From DATEOR01 sp963841425 (GTDB taxonomy: Bacteria > Actinomycetota > Thermoleophilia > Gaiellales > Gaiellaceae), in contig CAWJCL010000001.1 in assembly GCA_963841425.1 (NCBI GenBank), forward strand, positions 1 to 64,000: a stretch of 64,000 nt of DNA. The letters are read 5' to 3'. How positions within the stretch are numbered: position 1 is the first letter of the stretch; every line of letters begins with the position of its first letter. The notes beneath the pieces are model-generated. The model was not told where the DNA came from and made no database searches. It saw only the letters and a program-made list of their open reading frames with translations. A program made the position numbers and the translations under genes. Positions 39,890 to 47,152 of the stretch are shown piece after piece.

Positions 39890-41023
39890 ATGCAAGGCAA
39901 GCGCACGCGCGCACTCGACTCGCGCGGCCGGCCGGTCCCCGGAATCTACGTTCGCGACGGGCGCTTCAGCGCCGGATTCAAGCTCGAGGGCCGCTGGACG
40001 ATGCAGACCCTCGCGGCGGAAACTCTTACCGAGGCGCGCCGCGAGCGCGACTCGCTGCTCGCCGGTCTTCGCGAGGGGAGGATCGCGGCTCCGGCCGCTG
40101 CCACCTTCGCCGAGGTCTTCGCCGAGTACCAGGACGCACGCACGCTCTCGGAGCGGACACGCGCCCACGAGCGCCACCTGCTCGACCGCCACCTGGGAGA
40201 CATGAAGGTGCGGCGGGTTCAGGACGTCGCGCCGAGCGACCTCGCGCGGCTCCTGCGGGCGATGAGAGAGAGCTACTCGCCTTGGACGTGCGTGGCCGTC
40301 TTCCGGATCCTCTCCGGCACGTTCGCACTCGCCCTCCGTCGCGGGCTCGTCACACGTTCGCCGATCGACGGTCTCGCGCCTTCCGAGCGACCGAAGCAAC
40401 GCAACGCCCGCCGTGTGGCCGTGCTCGACGCCGAAACGCTGGCGCGAATCGTCGCCGCCGGAAGGTCGGAGCGCTGGCGAGCAGCTCTCGGCCTCGCCGG
40501 TTACGCGGGCCTGCGGCTAGGCGAGATCCGGGCGCTGACCTGGGAGGAAGTCGACCTCGATGCCGGAACCGTGGCGGTTCGGCGCTCGCTCCTGCCAGAC
40601 GGAACAGCCAAGGCGCCGAAGACGAAGGCGGGGGAGAGGACCGTTCCGCTTCTGCCGGCCCTGCGCCGCGTGCTCGTCGCCTGGAAGCTCCGCTCTCCGT
40701 ACACGGAGCCGGGAGCGCTCGTCATAGCCACGGCGGAAGGAAAGCCGGTCTCGGAGCGCAACCTTCGGCGCGCGCTCGAGGACGCAAAGGCGACGGCCGC
40801 GCTGGCGACGACGGAGGACAGGCTCTCCTGGCACTCGCTGCGCCATTCGTTCGCCTCACTCCTGGCGACCGACCTCGAACTCCCGGCGACGACGCTCGCC
40901 GAACTCGTCGGACACGCTGACGCCGGCTTCACGCTCCGCGTCTACGCGCGCGACGGGCGCGACACCGCCGCCGTCGTGCAAGACGTGCTCGCTCGCGCCA
41001 CGGAGGCGAACGTCGGTGCTTAG
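39890..41023 (+). CDS. int: Tyrosine recombinase/integrase of element A
   Basis: 377 residues: an N-terminal arm-binding region (PGIYVRDGRFSAGFKLEGRW), a core-binding helix bundle (ATFAEVFAEYQDARTLSERTRAHERHLLDRHLG) and the catalytic domain. Arg box GLAGYAGLRLGEIRALTWEEV, His-x-x-Arg box LSWHSLRHSFASLLAT, then ELVGHADAGFTLRVYARDGR with the late His and a Tyr candidate. ATG 39890 is 14 bases after the excisionase stop. Its 3' end abuts arm-type repeats, and the distal tRNA-Gly copy follows 124 bases later. Confidence 0.9.
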   Translation: MQGKRTRALDSRGRPVPGIYVRDGRFSAGFKLEGRWTMQTLAAETLTEARRERDSLLAGLREGRIAAPAAATFAEVFAEYQDARTLSERTRAHERHLLDRHLGDMKVRRVQDVAPSDLARLLRAMRESYSPWTCVAVFRILSGTFALALRRGLVTRSPIDGLAPSERPKQRNARRVAVLDAETLARIVAAGRSERWRAALGLAGYAGLRLGEIRALTWEEVDLDAGTVAVRRSLLPDGTAKAPKTKAGERTVPLLPALRRVLVAWKLRSPYTEPGALVIATAEGKPVSERNLRRALEDAKATAALATTEDRLSWHSLRHSFASLLATDLELPATTLAELVGHADAGFTLRVYARDGRDTAAVVQDVLARATEANVGA

Positions 41024-41043
41024 TCAGCCTTTCAGTCAGCCTT
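41022..41043 (+). repeat. Paired arm-type repeats near the right end of element A
   Basis: AGTCAGCCTT at 41022-41031 and again at 41034-41043, twelve bases apart, starting at the integrase stop. They match the pair at 30698-30718. Confidence 0.5.
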
Positions 41044-41146
41044 GGGCGTCGGTTGCTCGCGTTTCGAGTCGCCACGGCCGCCGTTGCGCGCACGCAACCA
41101 TGCGGGCTGGCGGTTCCTGTCGGAAGGTGACGCTTCGCGCGTCCTC

Positions 41147-41190
41147 CTTGCCATGCAGAAGGTCGTGGGTTCGAGTCCCATCATCCGCTT
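41147..41190 (+). repeat. tRNA-Gly 3'-end copy (second), junction of element A and segment B
   Basis: Identical over 44 bases to 30583-30626 of tRNA-Gly (cttgccatgcagaaggtcg, T-arm and acceptor half). No 5' half, so not a tRNA. The following 500 bases (41191-41691) hold no gene I can support. Confidence 0.88.
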
Positions 41191-41691
41191 ACTACTTACT
41201 TAAAAGTCCTGTAAAGGGCGCGTTTTGTTCATCACATTGACAACGGTGAACAGAACTTTGTCCCAAGACCGACGCTCGTCCAGATCCTCGTTGTGCGCAC
41301 CGTGATTCGGAACGTCTTGAAGCGCCCTTGAGGACTCTGAACCGTGGTCGAACAGCAGTGGCCAGGAACAGTAGATCCCGCTAGGACGTCATCGCGTCGT
41401 CGGCGGTTCTCCGGCCGTAACCGGCAGCACCAGGCAAACATGCGGATCGGCTCAACCGTGCTGTGTAGCGTCGGTCGATGGCCGTCTCTCTGTCCGATGG
41501 GCGGCTGAGAGTGCGGAGCGACGGCGGGATGACTCACAACCATGCTGGCGGGATCTTCTTGCCTTGAATCCGACCTGTCTCCCGCCGCCGCCTCGCTCGA
41601 CTGGCCGGTGATCTGATAGAAGCCTGCGTCCTTTGCCCGACACAGCCCTGTCCAGGCCGGTCGACCAGATCGACGAGAAGGAGGCTAGGTC

Positions 41692-42110
41692 ATGCAGTGG
41701 ACGGTGGCAATCGGCGTCGACAGCACAAGGAGCTTCACGTTGCCGTGGCGCTCGACGTGTTGGGGGCTCGGCTCGACAGCCGCGAGATCGCGACCATGCC
41801 GGCGGGTCACCGGAGCCTGCTTACTTAGGCGCAAGAACTCGGGGGTGCCCGCCTTCGCCGTTGAGGGCACGGGCAGTTACGGCGCCGGGCTTGTTCGCTT
41901 CCTCGAGGCTGCTGGCGTCAACGTCTTCGAGTGCGAGCGCCCGCGCCGCCAGGAGCGCCGGCGTGGGAAGAGCATCTGATCGACGCCGCACTGGCAGCGC
42001 GGCGGCTGCTGAGCGGCGAACCCCTGAGCATTGCGTCGCGGTGGTGGTCGGCGTGAGGACTTGCGCCTGCTCTTGCGCGAGCTACCTGCGGTGCGGTTCG
42101 TGACATGTCT
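41692..42110 (+). pseudogene. IS110-family transposase remnant
   Basis: Across at least two frames the DNA reads an IS110 DEDD transposase N-terminal half: VDTHKELHVAVALDVLGARLD-like, AQELGVPAFAVEGTGSYGAGL, FLEAAGVNVFECERPRRQER, then LIDAALAARRLLSGEPLS. Frame changes and internal stops (TAG after SLLT, TGA after RRRGKSI) break it. The C-terminal domain is missing. No terminal repeats found. Confidence 0.75.
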
Positions 42111-42263
42111 TGCGCGAGTGACCTGCGTTCCGGTCCTACGCCTGCGGCGCCCGCCAGCGCCGGGCTGCAACAAGGGCGACCGTGGCCGGTTGCGATGAAG
42201 GAGATGAGGCCGGCGGTGTAGCTGTCGGTGGCGCCGAGGGAGAGGGCGAGCGGGAGCAGCCCA

Positions 42264-43433
42264 TCAATAACGGTAGATGGCGGCTATTCCCGTCTCTGTC
42301 GGCATCCGCTCGGAGGGGACGATTACGACCGTTCCGCCCATCTTCAGAGCCAACACTGCCAGGTCGTCGAGCACGTCATCAACCTCCGGGTCGGCCAGGT
42401 CGTCGAGCTCGATGCCGCCGGTTGCGATGTCGATCCGGCCTGGAATTTCGCGGTCGGCTTCGATGACGAGCGTTGCGACCCGACCGGTCACGACCGCCTT
42501 AGCGACGCGCGCTAGCTCGTCGTGACCGAGACTCCTGGATCTCGCCGTGCCGAACTCCTCGGCCAAAGCGACCAGCCGTGCCAAGTAGTCAGGCTCGACG
42601 ACCTGCCAGGCGCGCGTACGGAGTTCGTCGCTGGACAGGGCATCAGGGTGGACATCGACGCCTTCGTCGACCAAGAACGGATTGTGGCTGACTTGATGGA
42701 ACAGCTGACGATGCTCCGGCAATGTCGCCAAGATCAGCGGCAAGGCCGATGGCCGGGAGTGGTGCTCGAGTATCGCACGGTCGACAGCGCGGAAGAAACG
42801 TTCAGTGTCGATGTCAACCTCGGACTCTTTCCCCCCGTGACCATGGTGCATGGACGACTGGGAACCACCGGCACCACCGTATGAGGCGACGGTCTGGTGC
42901 GGTTCGGTCAGTTCTTCTCCCAGCGCCTCGGTAATCGTCCGCGGCACGCCTTGCGCTGGCTCTATCTCGTCCAGGGCGTCGCGGTTCCCCGTGAACAGCT
43001 TGATCTCCTGCTGGCTCAGGCCGAGGACGTGGTAGCGGTCAGCCGACTGAAGGACTTGGATCAAGGGCTTGGTGTGGAAGCCGTCGGCGGCGACAGCCAG
43101 TTCGGAAACCGGCCGCTGGAGTCTGTAGACGCGGAACAGGCCCCTTGCAGCCAGTACGGCCAGCCCGTCAAGGGTGTGGTTCCAGAAGTCGCGGTCGTCA
43201 GCCAATGCCAGGAACGGGTCCAATAGCGGTTGGATCTCTCGCGTCGGGTACTTCCGCAGCAGCGACTCCCCGAGGGTCCTCACGAGATTCCGAAACCTGA
43301 TCGGATCCTGCTGGTTTTCGGGATGGTGCCGATGAGTCGGCTGGTAGAGAGAGAGGCAGGGGGGCTCAGAGACCTTCAAGAGCTCCTCTGCGAAGTCGCT
43401 GTGGAGCGAGTCCACGATCTCTCCTTGCCGCAT
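42264..43433 (-). CDS. baeRF-family (bacterial archaeo-eukaryotic release factor-like) protein
   Basis: 389 residues. The N-terminus PCLSLYQPTHRHHPENQQDPIRFRNLVRTLGESLLRKYP and the later FHTKPLIQVLQSADRYHVLGLSQQEIKLFTG match BaeRF family 3/7-type proteins, relatives of the eRF1/Pelota fold. The C-terminal part ends with VDDVLDDLAVLALKMGGTVVIVPSERMPTETGIAAIYRY, the typical last strand. Thought to act on stalled ribosomes; no direct evidence here. Start ATG 43433. Confidence 0.8.
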   Translation of the reverse strand: MRQGEIVDSLHSDFAEELLKVSEPPCLSLYQPTHRHHPENQQDPIRFRNLVRTLGESLLRKYPTREIQPLLDPFLALADDRDFWNHTLDGLAVLAARGLFRVYRLQRPVSELAVAADGFHTKPLIQVLQSADRYHVLGLSQQEIKLFTGNRDALDEIEPAQGVPRTITEALGEELTEPHQTVASYGGAGGSQSSMHHGHGGKESEVDIDTERFFRAVDRAILEHHSRPSALPLILATLPEHRQLFHQVSHNPFLVDEGVDVHPDALSSDELRTRAWQVVEPDYLARLVALAEEFGTARSRSLGHDELARVAKAVVTGRVATLVIEADREIPGRIDIATGGIELDDLADPEVDDVLDDLAVLALKMGGTVVIVPSERMPTETGIAAIYRY

Positions 43434-43601
43434 CTAATGCTCCTCAGCCGGTCGATCCGCTGACAGCGTAGCCGCAGCATCCGTAACTTCCCCGCCGCCC
43501 TTCCGCAAGCGCTTCGGCTTCTTTTCCCGACCGCCTCCGGGATTGTGATCAGCGGCCGCCGATGAGTTCGCTGTACCGCTATCGTTGGCTGCCGCGCTGG
43601 G

Positions 43602-44108
43602 GTGTGGAGAGCGAATTTCGTGCGCGAAGTCGTCAACAAGGTCATCGATGATCTACTCGTCCGTTTGGACGGCTTGCGCCCGGTGCGCGAGTTCGCTCGA
43701 CGCCGCTGGGCCGAGGGCAGTGCGATGGTGCTCGTGGTCGGTACGCTTCTCGGCCTAGGCATCCTGGCGGGGACGATGGTAGGCCAAAGCAAGACCGAGA
43801 ATTTCGCGCCATCGTACCGCCCTGGCGAGCCATCCTCTTTGGCCGCGGTCGATGCCGCGACGGCCGACGTGGTCACCGAAACAGTAAAGCGGAGGGGGAA
43901 AACCGTCCGGGTCGTCCGAGATCGCCGGCCCCGCGGTGCCGGAGACGTCGTCACGCTGCCTGCCCGCGCCGTGACGGTCCGGGACATTGCGACGGTCACA
44001 GACCGGGAAGTCGAGACGGTGACGGCGGTTCAACCGGTCACGGTTACGACTCCCCCCGTCACGGTCACGGTCTTCGAGACGATCACCTGCAAGCCGAAGG
44101 ATTGCTAG
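43602..44108 (+). CDS. Membrane protein with Val/Thr-rich exported tail
   Basis: 168 residues from GTG 43602: a cytoplasmic N-terminus (VREVVNKVIDDLLVRLDGLRPVREFARRR), one transmembrane helix (SAMVLVVGTLLGLGILAGTMVG), and an exported part ending with repeated Val-Thr (TVTDREVETVTAVQPVTVTTPPVTVTVFETITCKPKDC). An R2 repeat lies 95 bases upstream. Unknown function. Confidence 0.6.
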   Translation: MWRANFVREVVNKVIDDLLVRLDGLRPVREFARRRWAEGSAMVLVVGTLLGLGILAGTMVGQSKTENFAPSYRPGEPSSLAAVDAATADVVTETVKRRGKTVRVVRDRRPRGAGDVVTLPARAVTVRDIATVTDREVETVTAVQPVTVTTPPVTVTVFETITCKPKDC

Positions 44109-44213
44109 CCGACTGGGCCCCAGCGGCGCGGTCCTTCTCGCCTGCGCGGAGGGATACGGGTATTCGGTTCTAGGCTTCCGCCCGAGCAGGCGGGCGACGA
44201 GGACCCATGGTCT

Positions 44214-44462
44214 TCAGCTGGCGGGCGGCCGCTCGCTAAGCGACAACTGTCTGGCTTCGGCCGCAATCCGCTTGAGCGACACGGGAAGCGACGACTCTCC
44301 CGAGTGAAGCGCTTCGAGATCCTCCACGAGTTGCTGACGCGAGACGTGCCAACAATCGTCGTGCGGCAGGAAATCGAGCGCCGGCGCGTCGTCTTCCGCG
44401 TCACGCTCGAAGAGGACACCGAGGTTGGTGTCGCAGATGCCGCAGAACACGAAGCGAGACAT
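44214..44462 (-). CDS. Small zinc-finger-like protein
   Basis: 82 residues from ATG 44462: SRFVFCGICDTNLGVLFERDAEDD, then LDFLPHDDCWHVSRQQLVEDLEAL. Cys-x-x-Cys and a later Cys-x-His could hold one zinc. R1 copies lie on both sides (44170 and 44496). No family recognised. Confidence 0.55.
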   Translation of the reverse strand: MSRFVFCGICDTNLGVLFERDAEDDAPALDFLPHDDCWHVSRQQLVEDLEALHSGESSLPVSLKRIAAEARQLSLSERPPAS

Positions 44463-44495
44463 GTCGCGGGATCCTATCTGCGCTCTGCCGTCACG

Positions 44496-44558
44496 GCTTC
44501 CGCCCGAACAGCCGAGCGATGACGGCGGGTGGGAGCTTTCGCGGCGAGCGCTGTCCGT
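44496..44558 (-). repeat. Dispersed repeat R1, copy d (inverted)
   Basis: On the minus strand it reads gcgctcgccgcgaaagctcc, then gccgtcatcgctcggctgttc and gggcggaagcc, closest to copy c at 33810. A partial inverted copy (e) is at 44170-44202. Confidence 0.6.
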
Positions 44559-44712
44559 TGTCGAGCGACGGTGTCGTTGCGGGGTCGGAGCGCCGTTTCC
44601 CCCAGTCGTGCTGGGCGATCCCGCGCCCCGGAAGGTCGGCAACGCGGGTTCGATCCGACCCCGCACTCCTTACATCGGCAAGAGCGGCGCTGCCGTTACA
44701 ACGTGCGCCTTA

Positions 44713-44801
44713 TGACTGAGGGGGCCGGAGGCCTGGGAGAGACCGGCAGGCAGGCTGCGGCCAATCTGCCTACCAGGGGGAACCTCCGGCCCCCTCAGTC
44801 A
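44713..44801 (+). ncRNA. Hairpin element copy E2 (candidate structured RNA)
   Basis: A 19-bp perfect outer stem (44713-44731 with 44783-44801) encloses 51 bases. Inner stem GGCAG (44745-44749) with CTGCC (44766-44770), core CTGCGGCCAAT at 44755-44765, then CCAGGGGG at 44773-44780. The core differs by one base from E1, while both stems differ yet stay paired. It overlaps the 3' end of the CEC gene on the other strand. It could also act as that gene's terminator, although no T-tract follows on either strand. Confidence 0.45.
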
Positions 44802-45027
44802 CGGTCGCAAGGGGGCGTGCCCCGGCCTGCGCGTGCCGGGGGGCGAGGAGCACCTGTCCATCCTCGCGGGCGGCGTACTCGATCAAGCTGAGCTCCAACC
44901 GTTCACCGCAGTCCGTGGCTCCGCACTCGCAAGCGAAGGAGCCGACGTCGACTCCCAGCACCCACAACGCGTTGAAGGTGCGGTCATTCTGCGCCAGCAG
45001 CAACTCGGGAGAGTTTCCGTTCCTCAT
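44770..45027 (-). CDS. CEC-type small cysteine protein (copy 3)
   Basis: 85 residues from ATG 45027 with GAAGGAGGGG upstream: NDRTFNALWVLGVDVGSFACECGATDCGERLELSLIEYAAREDGQVLLAPRH. Cys-Glu-Cys, then Cys after four residues, and L-S-L-I-E-Y. The last residues (TEGAGGSPW) are encoded by the right arm of hairpin E2, suggesting the element was inserted into or captured the gene end. Confidence 0.75.
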   Translation of the reverse strand: MRNGNSPELLLAQNDRTFNALWVLGVDVGSFACECGATDCGERLELSLIEYAAREDGQVLLAPRHAQAGARPLATVTEGAGGSPW

Positions 45028-45105
45028 GCCCCTCCTTCGATTTCGCCCCCCGGCACAGACTGGCCGGGCTAGGGGTCAGAGAGGTCGGCGAACGTGGCTG
45101 TCAGC
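45028..45105 (-). promoter_or_regulatory. Conserved leader of a CEC gene (copy L2)
   Basis: On the minus strand: TTCGCCGACCTCTCTGACCC, then CCGGCCAGTCTGTGCCGG (a hairpin with altered but paired arms), then the ribosome binding site. It aligns with L1 and L3. The remaining 300 bases to 45404 hold no supportable gene. Confidence 0.55.
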
Positions 45106-45404
45106 CGAGTCTAGGCTCCCCACACTGGACTGAACAGACCTTCAGTCGGCATTACCCACGGCGATACCCAATCCGCCCCGCGATGGTCGCAATGCTTATT
45201 TGGCCGCGATTTTGGGGCCGGGGCTCGGCTGCGACTAGCGCTTCCGCCGGCCTTCGGCGCGTTCGTGCCGGGATGATGCCTAAGCCACAAAAACGCCGCG
45301 GAGTCGGCGCAGCGCTGGTGAACTGGGCGCCGGGGCATCCGAGCCGTGCGGCGGAGGGGAAAGCCCCTGGTGTGGAAGCCGGGACGTAGCGGCGAGCTGG
45401 GCGA

Positions 45405-45484
45405 GCTAGACTTGACGTACCGAACGCTCGCCGACCTCTTTGACCCTCAACGGCCAACCTGGCCCGGGGCAGAAAGGAGAGGTC
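45405..45484 (+). promoter_or_regulatory. Conserved leader of a CEC gene (copy L3)
   Basis: CTTGACGTAC, then CTCGCCGACCTCTTTGACCC, hairpin GGCCA-ACC-TGGCC, and GAAAGGAG before ATG 45485. The first two boxes and the hairpin match L1 nearly base for base. The frame LADLFDP can be read in L1 and L3 but not through L2, so conservation is probably of DNA or RNA. Confidence 0.6.
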
Positions 45485-45685
45485 ATGGCGGAACTCAAAA
45501 CCAGCGACGCCAACGACCGGATCTTCAACGTGCTCTGGGGCGCTGGGGCGCTCGATGGGGCCTTTCTTTGTGAGTGCGCCCGCGCGCATTGCACCGAAGA
45601 AGTCCCGATGTCACTCGCCGAGTATGTACGCCTGCGAGATCGAGACGAGGTTCTCTTCGCGCGCGACCACGAGGGTTCTGTGTAG
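45485..45685 (+). CDS. CEC-type small cysteine protein (copy 4)
   Basis: 66 residues from ATG 45485 with AAAGGAGAGGTC upstream: DANDRIFNVLWGAGALDGAFLCECARAHCTEEVPMSLAEYVRLRDRDEVLFARDHEG. Cys-Glu-Cys, four residues, Cys; then M-S-L-A-E-Y. It shares the N-terminal NDRxFN helix with copies 2 and 3. A GC-rich hairpin (45690-45696 with 45710-45716) follows the stop. Confidence 0.75.
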   Translation: MAELKTSDANDRIFNVLWGAGALDGAFLCECARAHCTEEVPMSLAEYVRLRDRDEVLFARDHEGSV

Positions 45686-45762
45686 CTGGGGCGCGGGGGC
45701 CGGAGCCCTCCGCGCCGGCCGTCACTGTGTGGCGTTCTTGACCCGCGTGCGAACATCTGTTC

Positions 45763-46122
45763 GTGACGGCTCAAGGCTCGGCCTACCTGCGTCTCCGTCG
45801 GGCACTCGACCGCGGCAACGTCACCGAGGCGCTTTCAGCCGCCGCAGAGCTGAACTTCGTCGCCCTGGCGGAGGCACTCGAACTGACGCTCCTTCTCGCC
45901 GACGGAGAGCTAGAGAAGTACGAGCGGGCCGCCGTCCGCTGGCACCTCCGCTTCCTCGAGGAGACGAAGAACGTCGACCTCCGCGAGAGCATGGCGGTGC
46001 TCGCCTTGCTCGCCGCGATCCCGGCGAACCGCCTGGCTGCTACCGCCCTCGCCGAGCTTCTGAGCCGGCGACGCTCCTGCGAGCGGGTCGCCGAGGCTCT
46101 TGTCCGCTGGTCACGGGCTTGA
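45763..46122 (+). CDS. Conserved hypothetical helical protein
   Basis: 119 residues from GTG 45763: TAQGSAYLRLRRALDRGNVTEALSAAAELNFVALAEALELTLLLADGELEKYERAAVRWHLRFLEE. The opening TAQGS-Y-R-[LF]-RRAL-x-x-GN and the YERAAVRW helix define a protein type I recall from many Thermoleophilia mobile regions. Helical, cytoplasmic, function unknown. Confidence 0.7.
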   Translation: MTAQGSAYLRLRRALDRGNVTEALSAAAELNFVALAEALELTLLLADGELEKYERAAVRWHLRFLEETKNVDLRESMAVLALLAAIPANRLAATALAELLSRRRSCERVAEALVRWSRA

Positions 46123-46165
46123 GTACTCCAACAGGGTCTGTGTGCTCGTCGTCGTACATAGAGGA

Positions 46166-46241
46166 GAGCCGGGCTCAGCCACACTCTCCCTGGTGAAGGC
46201 CGGCGGGTGCTAGCCGCAGACTCGTCGGCCGCGCCCGGCTC
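46166..46241 (-). ncRNA. Hairpin element copy E3 (candidate structured RNA)
   Basis: On the minus strand: outer stem GAGCCGGGC/GCCCGGCTC (46233-46241 with 46166-46174), inner stem GGCCG/CGGCC (46226-46230 with 46198-46202), core TCTGCGGCTAGC (46209-46220) and ACCAGGGAG (46185-46193). It aligns along its length with E1 (shared GTGGCT...AGCCCGGCTC end). It lies between convergent genes; the rest of 46123-46486 holds no supportable gene. Confidence 0.45.
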
Positions 46242-46486
46242 CATGGGCGTCAGAGCTCAAGCCCAACCTTTGGTAGGCCGCAGCTGGCTGAAGGGCGGTT
46301 CCCGAAGCCTGAGCCCGCCCTCTTGATGCGATTCGGGCGGGGCTGCTGCGGTGGCTCCGCCCCCACCGACGGATGGACGCGCATCCGTCCAAAGAGCCGA
46401 AGGAGGCCCGCTCGTCTCCGTCGTAAGGTGGTTCCGTGATCTTCTACGCCGTGTCTCAGACGAGATTTACCAGGCCCTCGGATTCT

Positions 46487-47152
46487 TCACGACCCCGGCT
46501 GAGGCCGAGTCGGCCCGCGTGCATGAGCGGCCGCGTCCGAGCTGAGGCGTTCTTGTGCCCAGCGGGCCCGCGCCACATCCTCGAGCTCGACCTCCTCCAG
46601 CCGTAGTTCCAGCTGGGCGAGCTCGGCCTCGTGATCCGGGATCCAACGTTGCTCGATCGCCCGCAGGCGTCTTGTCGTCGTTGCGAGCTCGGCCATGATT
46701 GCAGCATAGGCCACCCGTGCGGCCGCGTGCACGGCCGCTGCCACCAGTGCTCGTTCGTGAGCCCTGGTTGCAAGTGCGACGCTGGAGCCGCCACCGAGTG
46801 CCACGAAATCGGGAGTTGCACCGAGTTGGACACTCGCGCTTGCCGGAACGACGACGCCGAGCGTGTTCCGCCATTCAATCGACACTTCCGCGCGGTCGCG
46901 ACGATGGAGCGCCGAGATGAAGAGACGCCGCGGACCGGCAATCGTCAGCGCTCGTGCGTTCCACTCCGCTGCGTCAGCGGCCTGCCGTTCCCACTCGATC
47001 TTGGCCGCGGAGAGGCGTTCCGCTAGACGTCCCTGCTCGCGAAGAAGCGTTTGGCGCTTCTGGTCGAGCACGTCGGCGCCGCGCCGCGCCACGTCGAGCC
47101 GGCGCAGCAGCCAAAGGCGCCCTGCCCTACCCGGCGGGGTCCGGATCGCCAT
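46487..47152 (-). CDS. atpD: V/A-type ATPase subunit D (central stalk)
   Basis: 221 residues from ATG 47152, overlapping the end of the B gene. GRAGRLWLLRRLDVARRGADVLDQKRQTLLREQ is the subunit D N-terminal coiled coil, with the matching C-terminal coil RAIEQRWIPDHEAELAQLELRLEEVELEDVARARW. It forms the rotor shaft that couples A/B rotation to the membrane ring. Last gene of the operon. Confidence 0.9.
   Translation of the reverse strand: MAIRTPPGRAGRLWLLRRLDVARRGADVLDQKRQTLLREQGRLAERLSAAKIEWERQAADAAEWNARALTIAGPRRLFISALHRRDRAEVSIEWRNTLGVVVPASASVQLGATPDFVALGGGSSVALATRAHERALVAAAVHAAARVAYAAIMAELATTTRRLRAIEQRWIPDHEAELAQLELRLEEVELEDVARARWAQERLSSDAAAHARGPTRPQPGS

Larger units (their letters stand above)
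30583..41190. mobile_element. Integrative element A in tRNA-Gly
   Basis: Bounded by a 44-base perfect direct repeat of the tRNA-Gly 3' end (30583-30626 and 41147-41190). An integrase gene ends 124 bases before the distal repeat, and paired arm-like repeats (AGTCAGCYTT) lie just inside each end. The interior (31-41 kb) is rich in small proteins: NYN and HNH nucleases, a JAB protease operon, two excisionase-like proteins and several zinc fingers. No clear transfer genes. Confidence 0.82.

Noticed and set aside
41147..41190. tRNA-Gly copies as functional tRNAs
   Set aside because: Both lack the acceptor 5' strand and D-arm, so they cannot fold as tRNA.
45273..45389. 38-codon frame MMPKPQKRRGVG...
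   Set aside because: No ribosome binding site, no conservation signal, composition not distinct from noise.
46351..46545. Small frame reading VVRWFRDLLRRVSDEIYQALGFF
   Set aside because: Protein-like in part, but no start codon at the proper place and it overlaps the end of the ATPase D gene.
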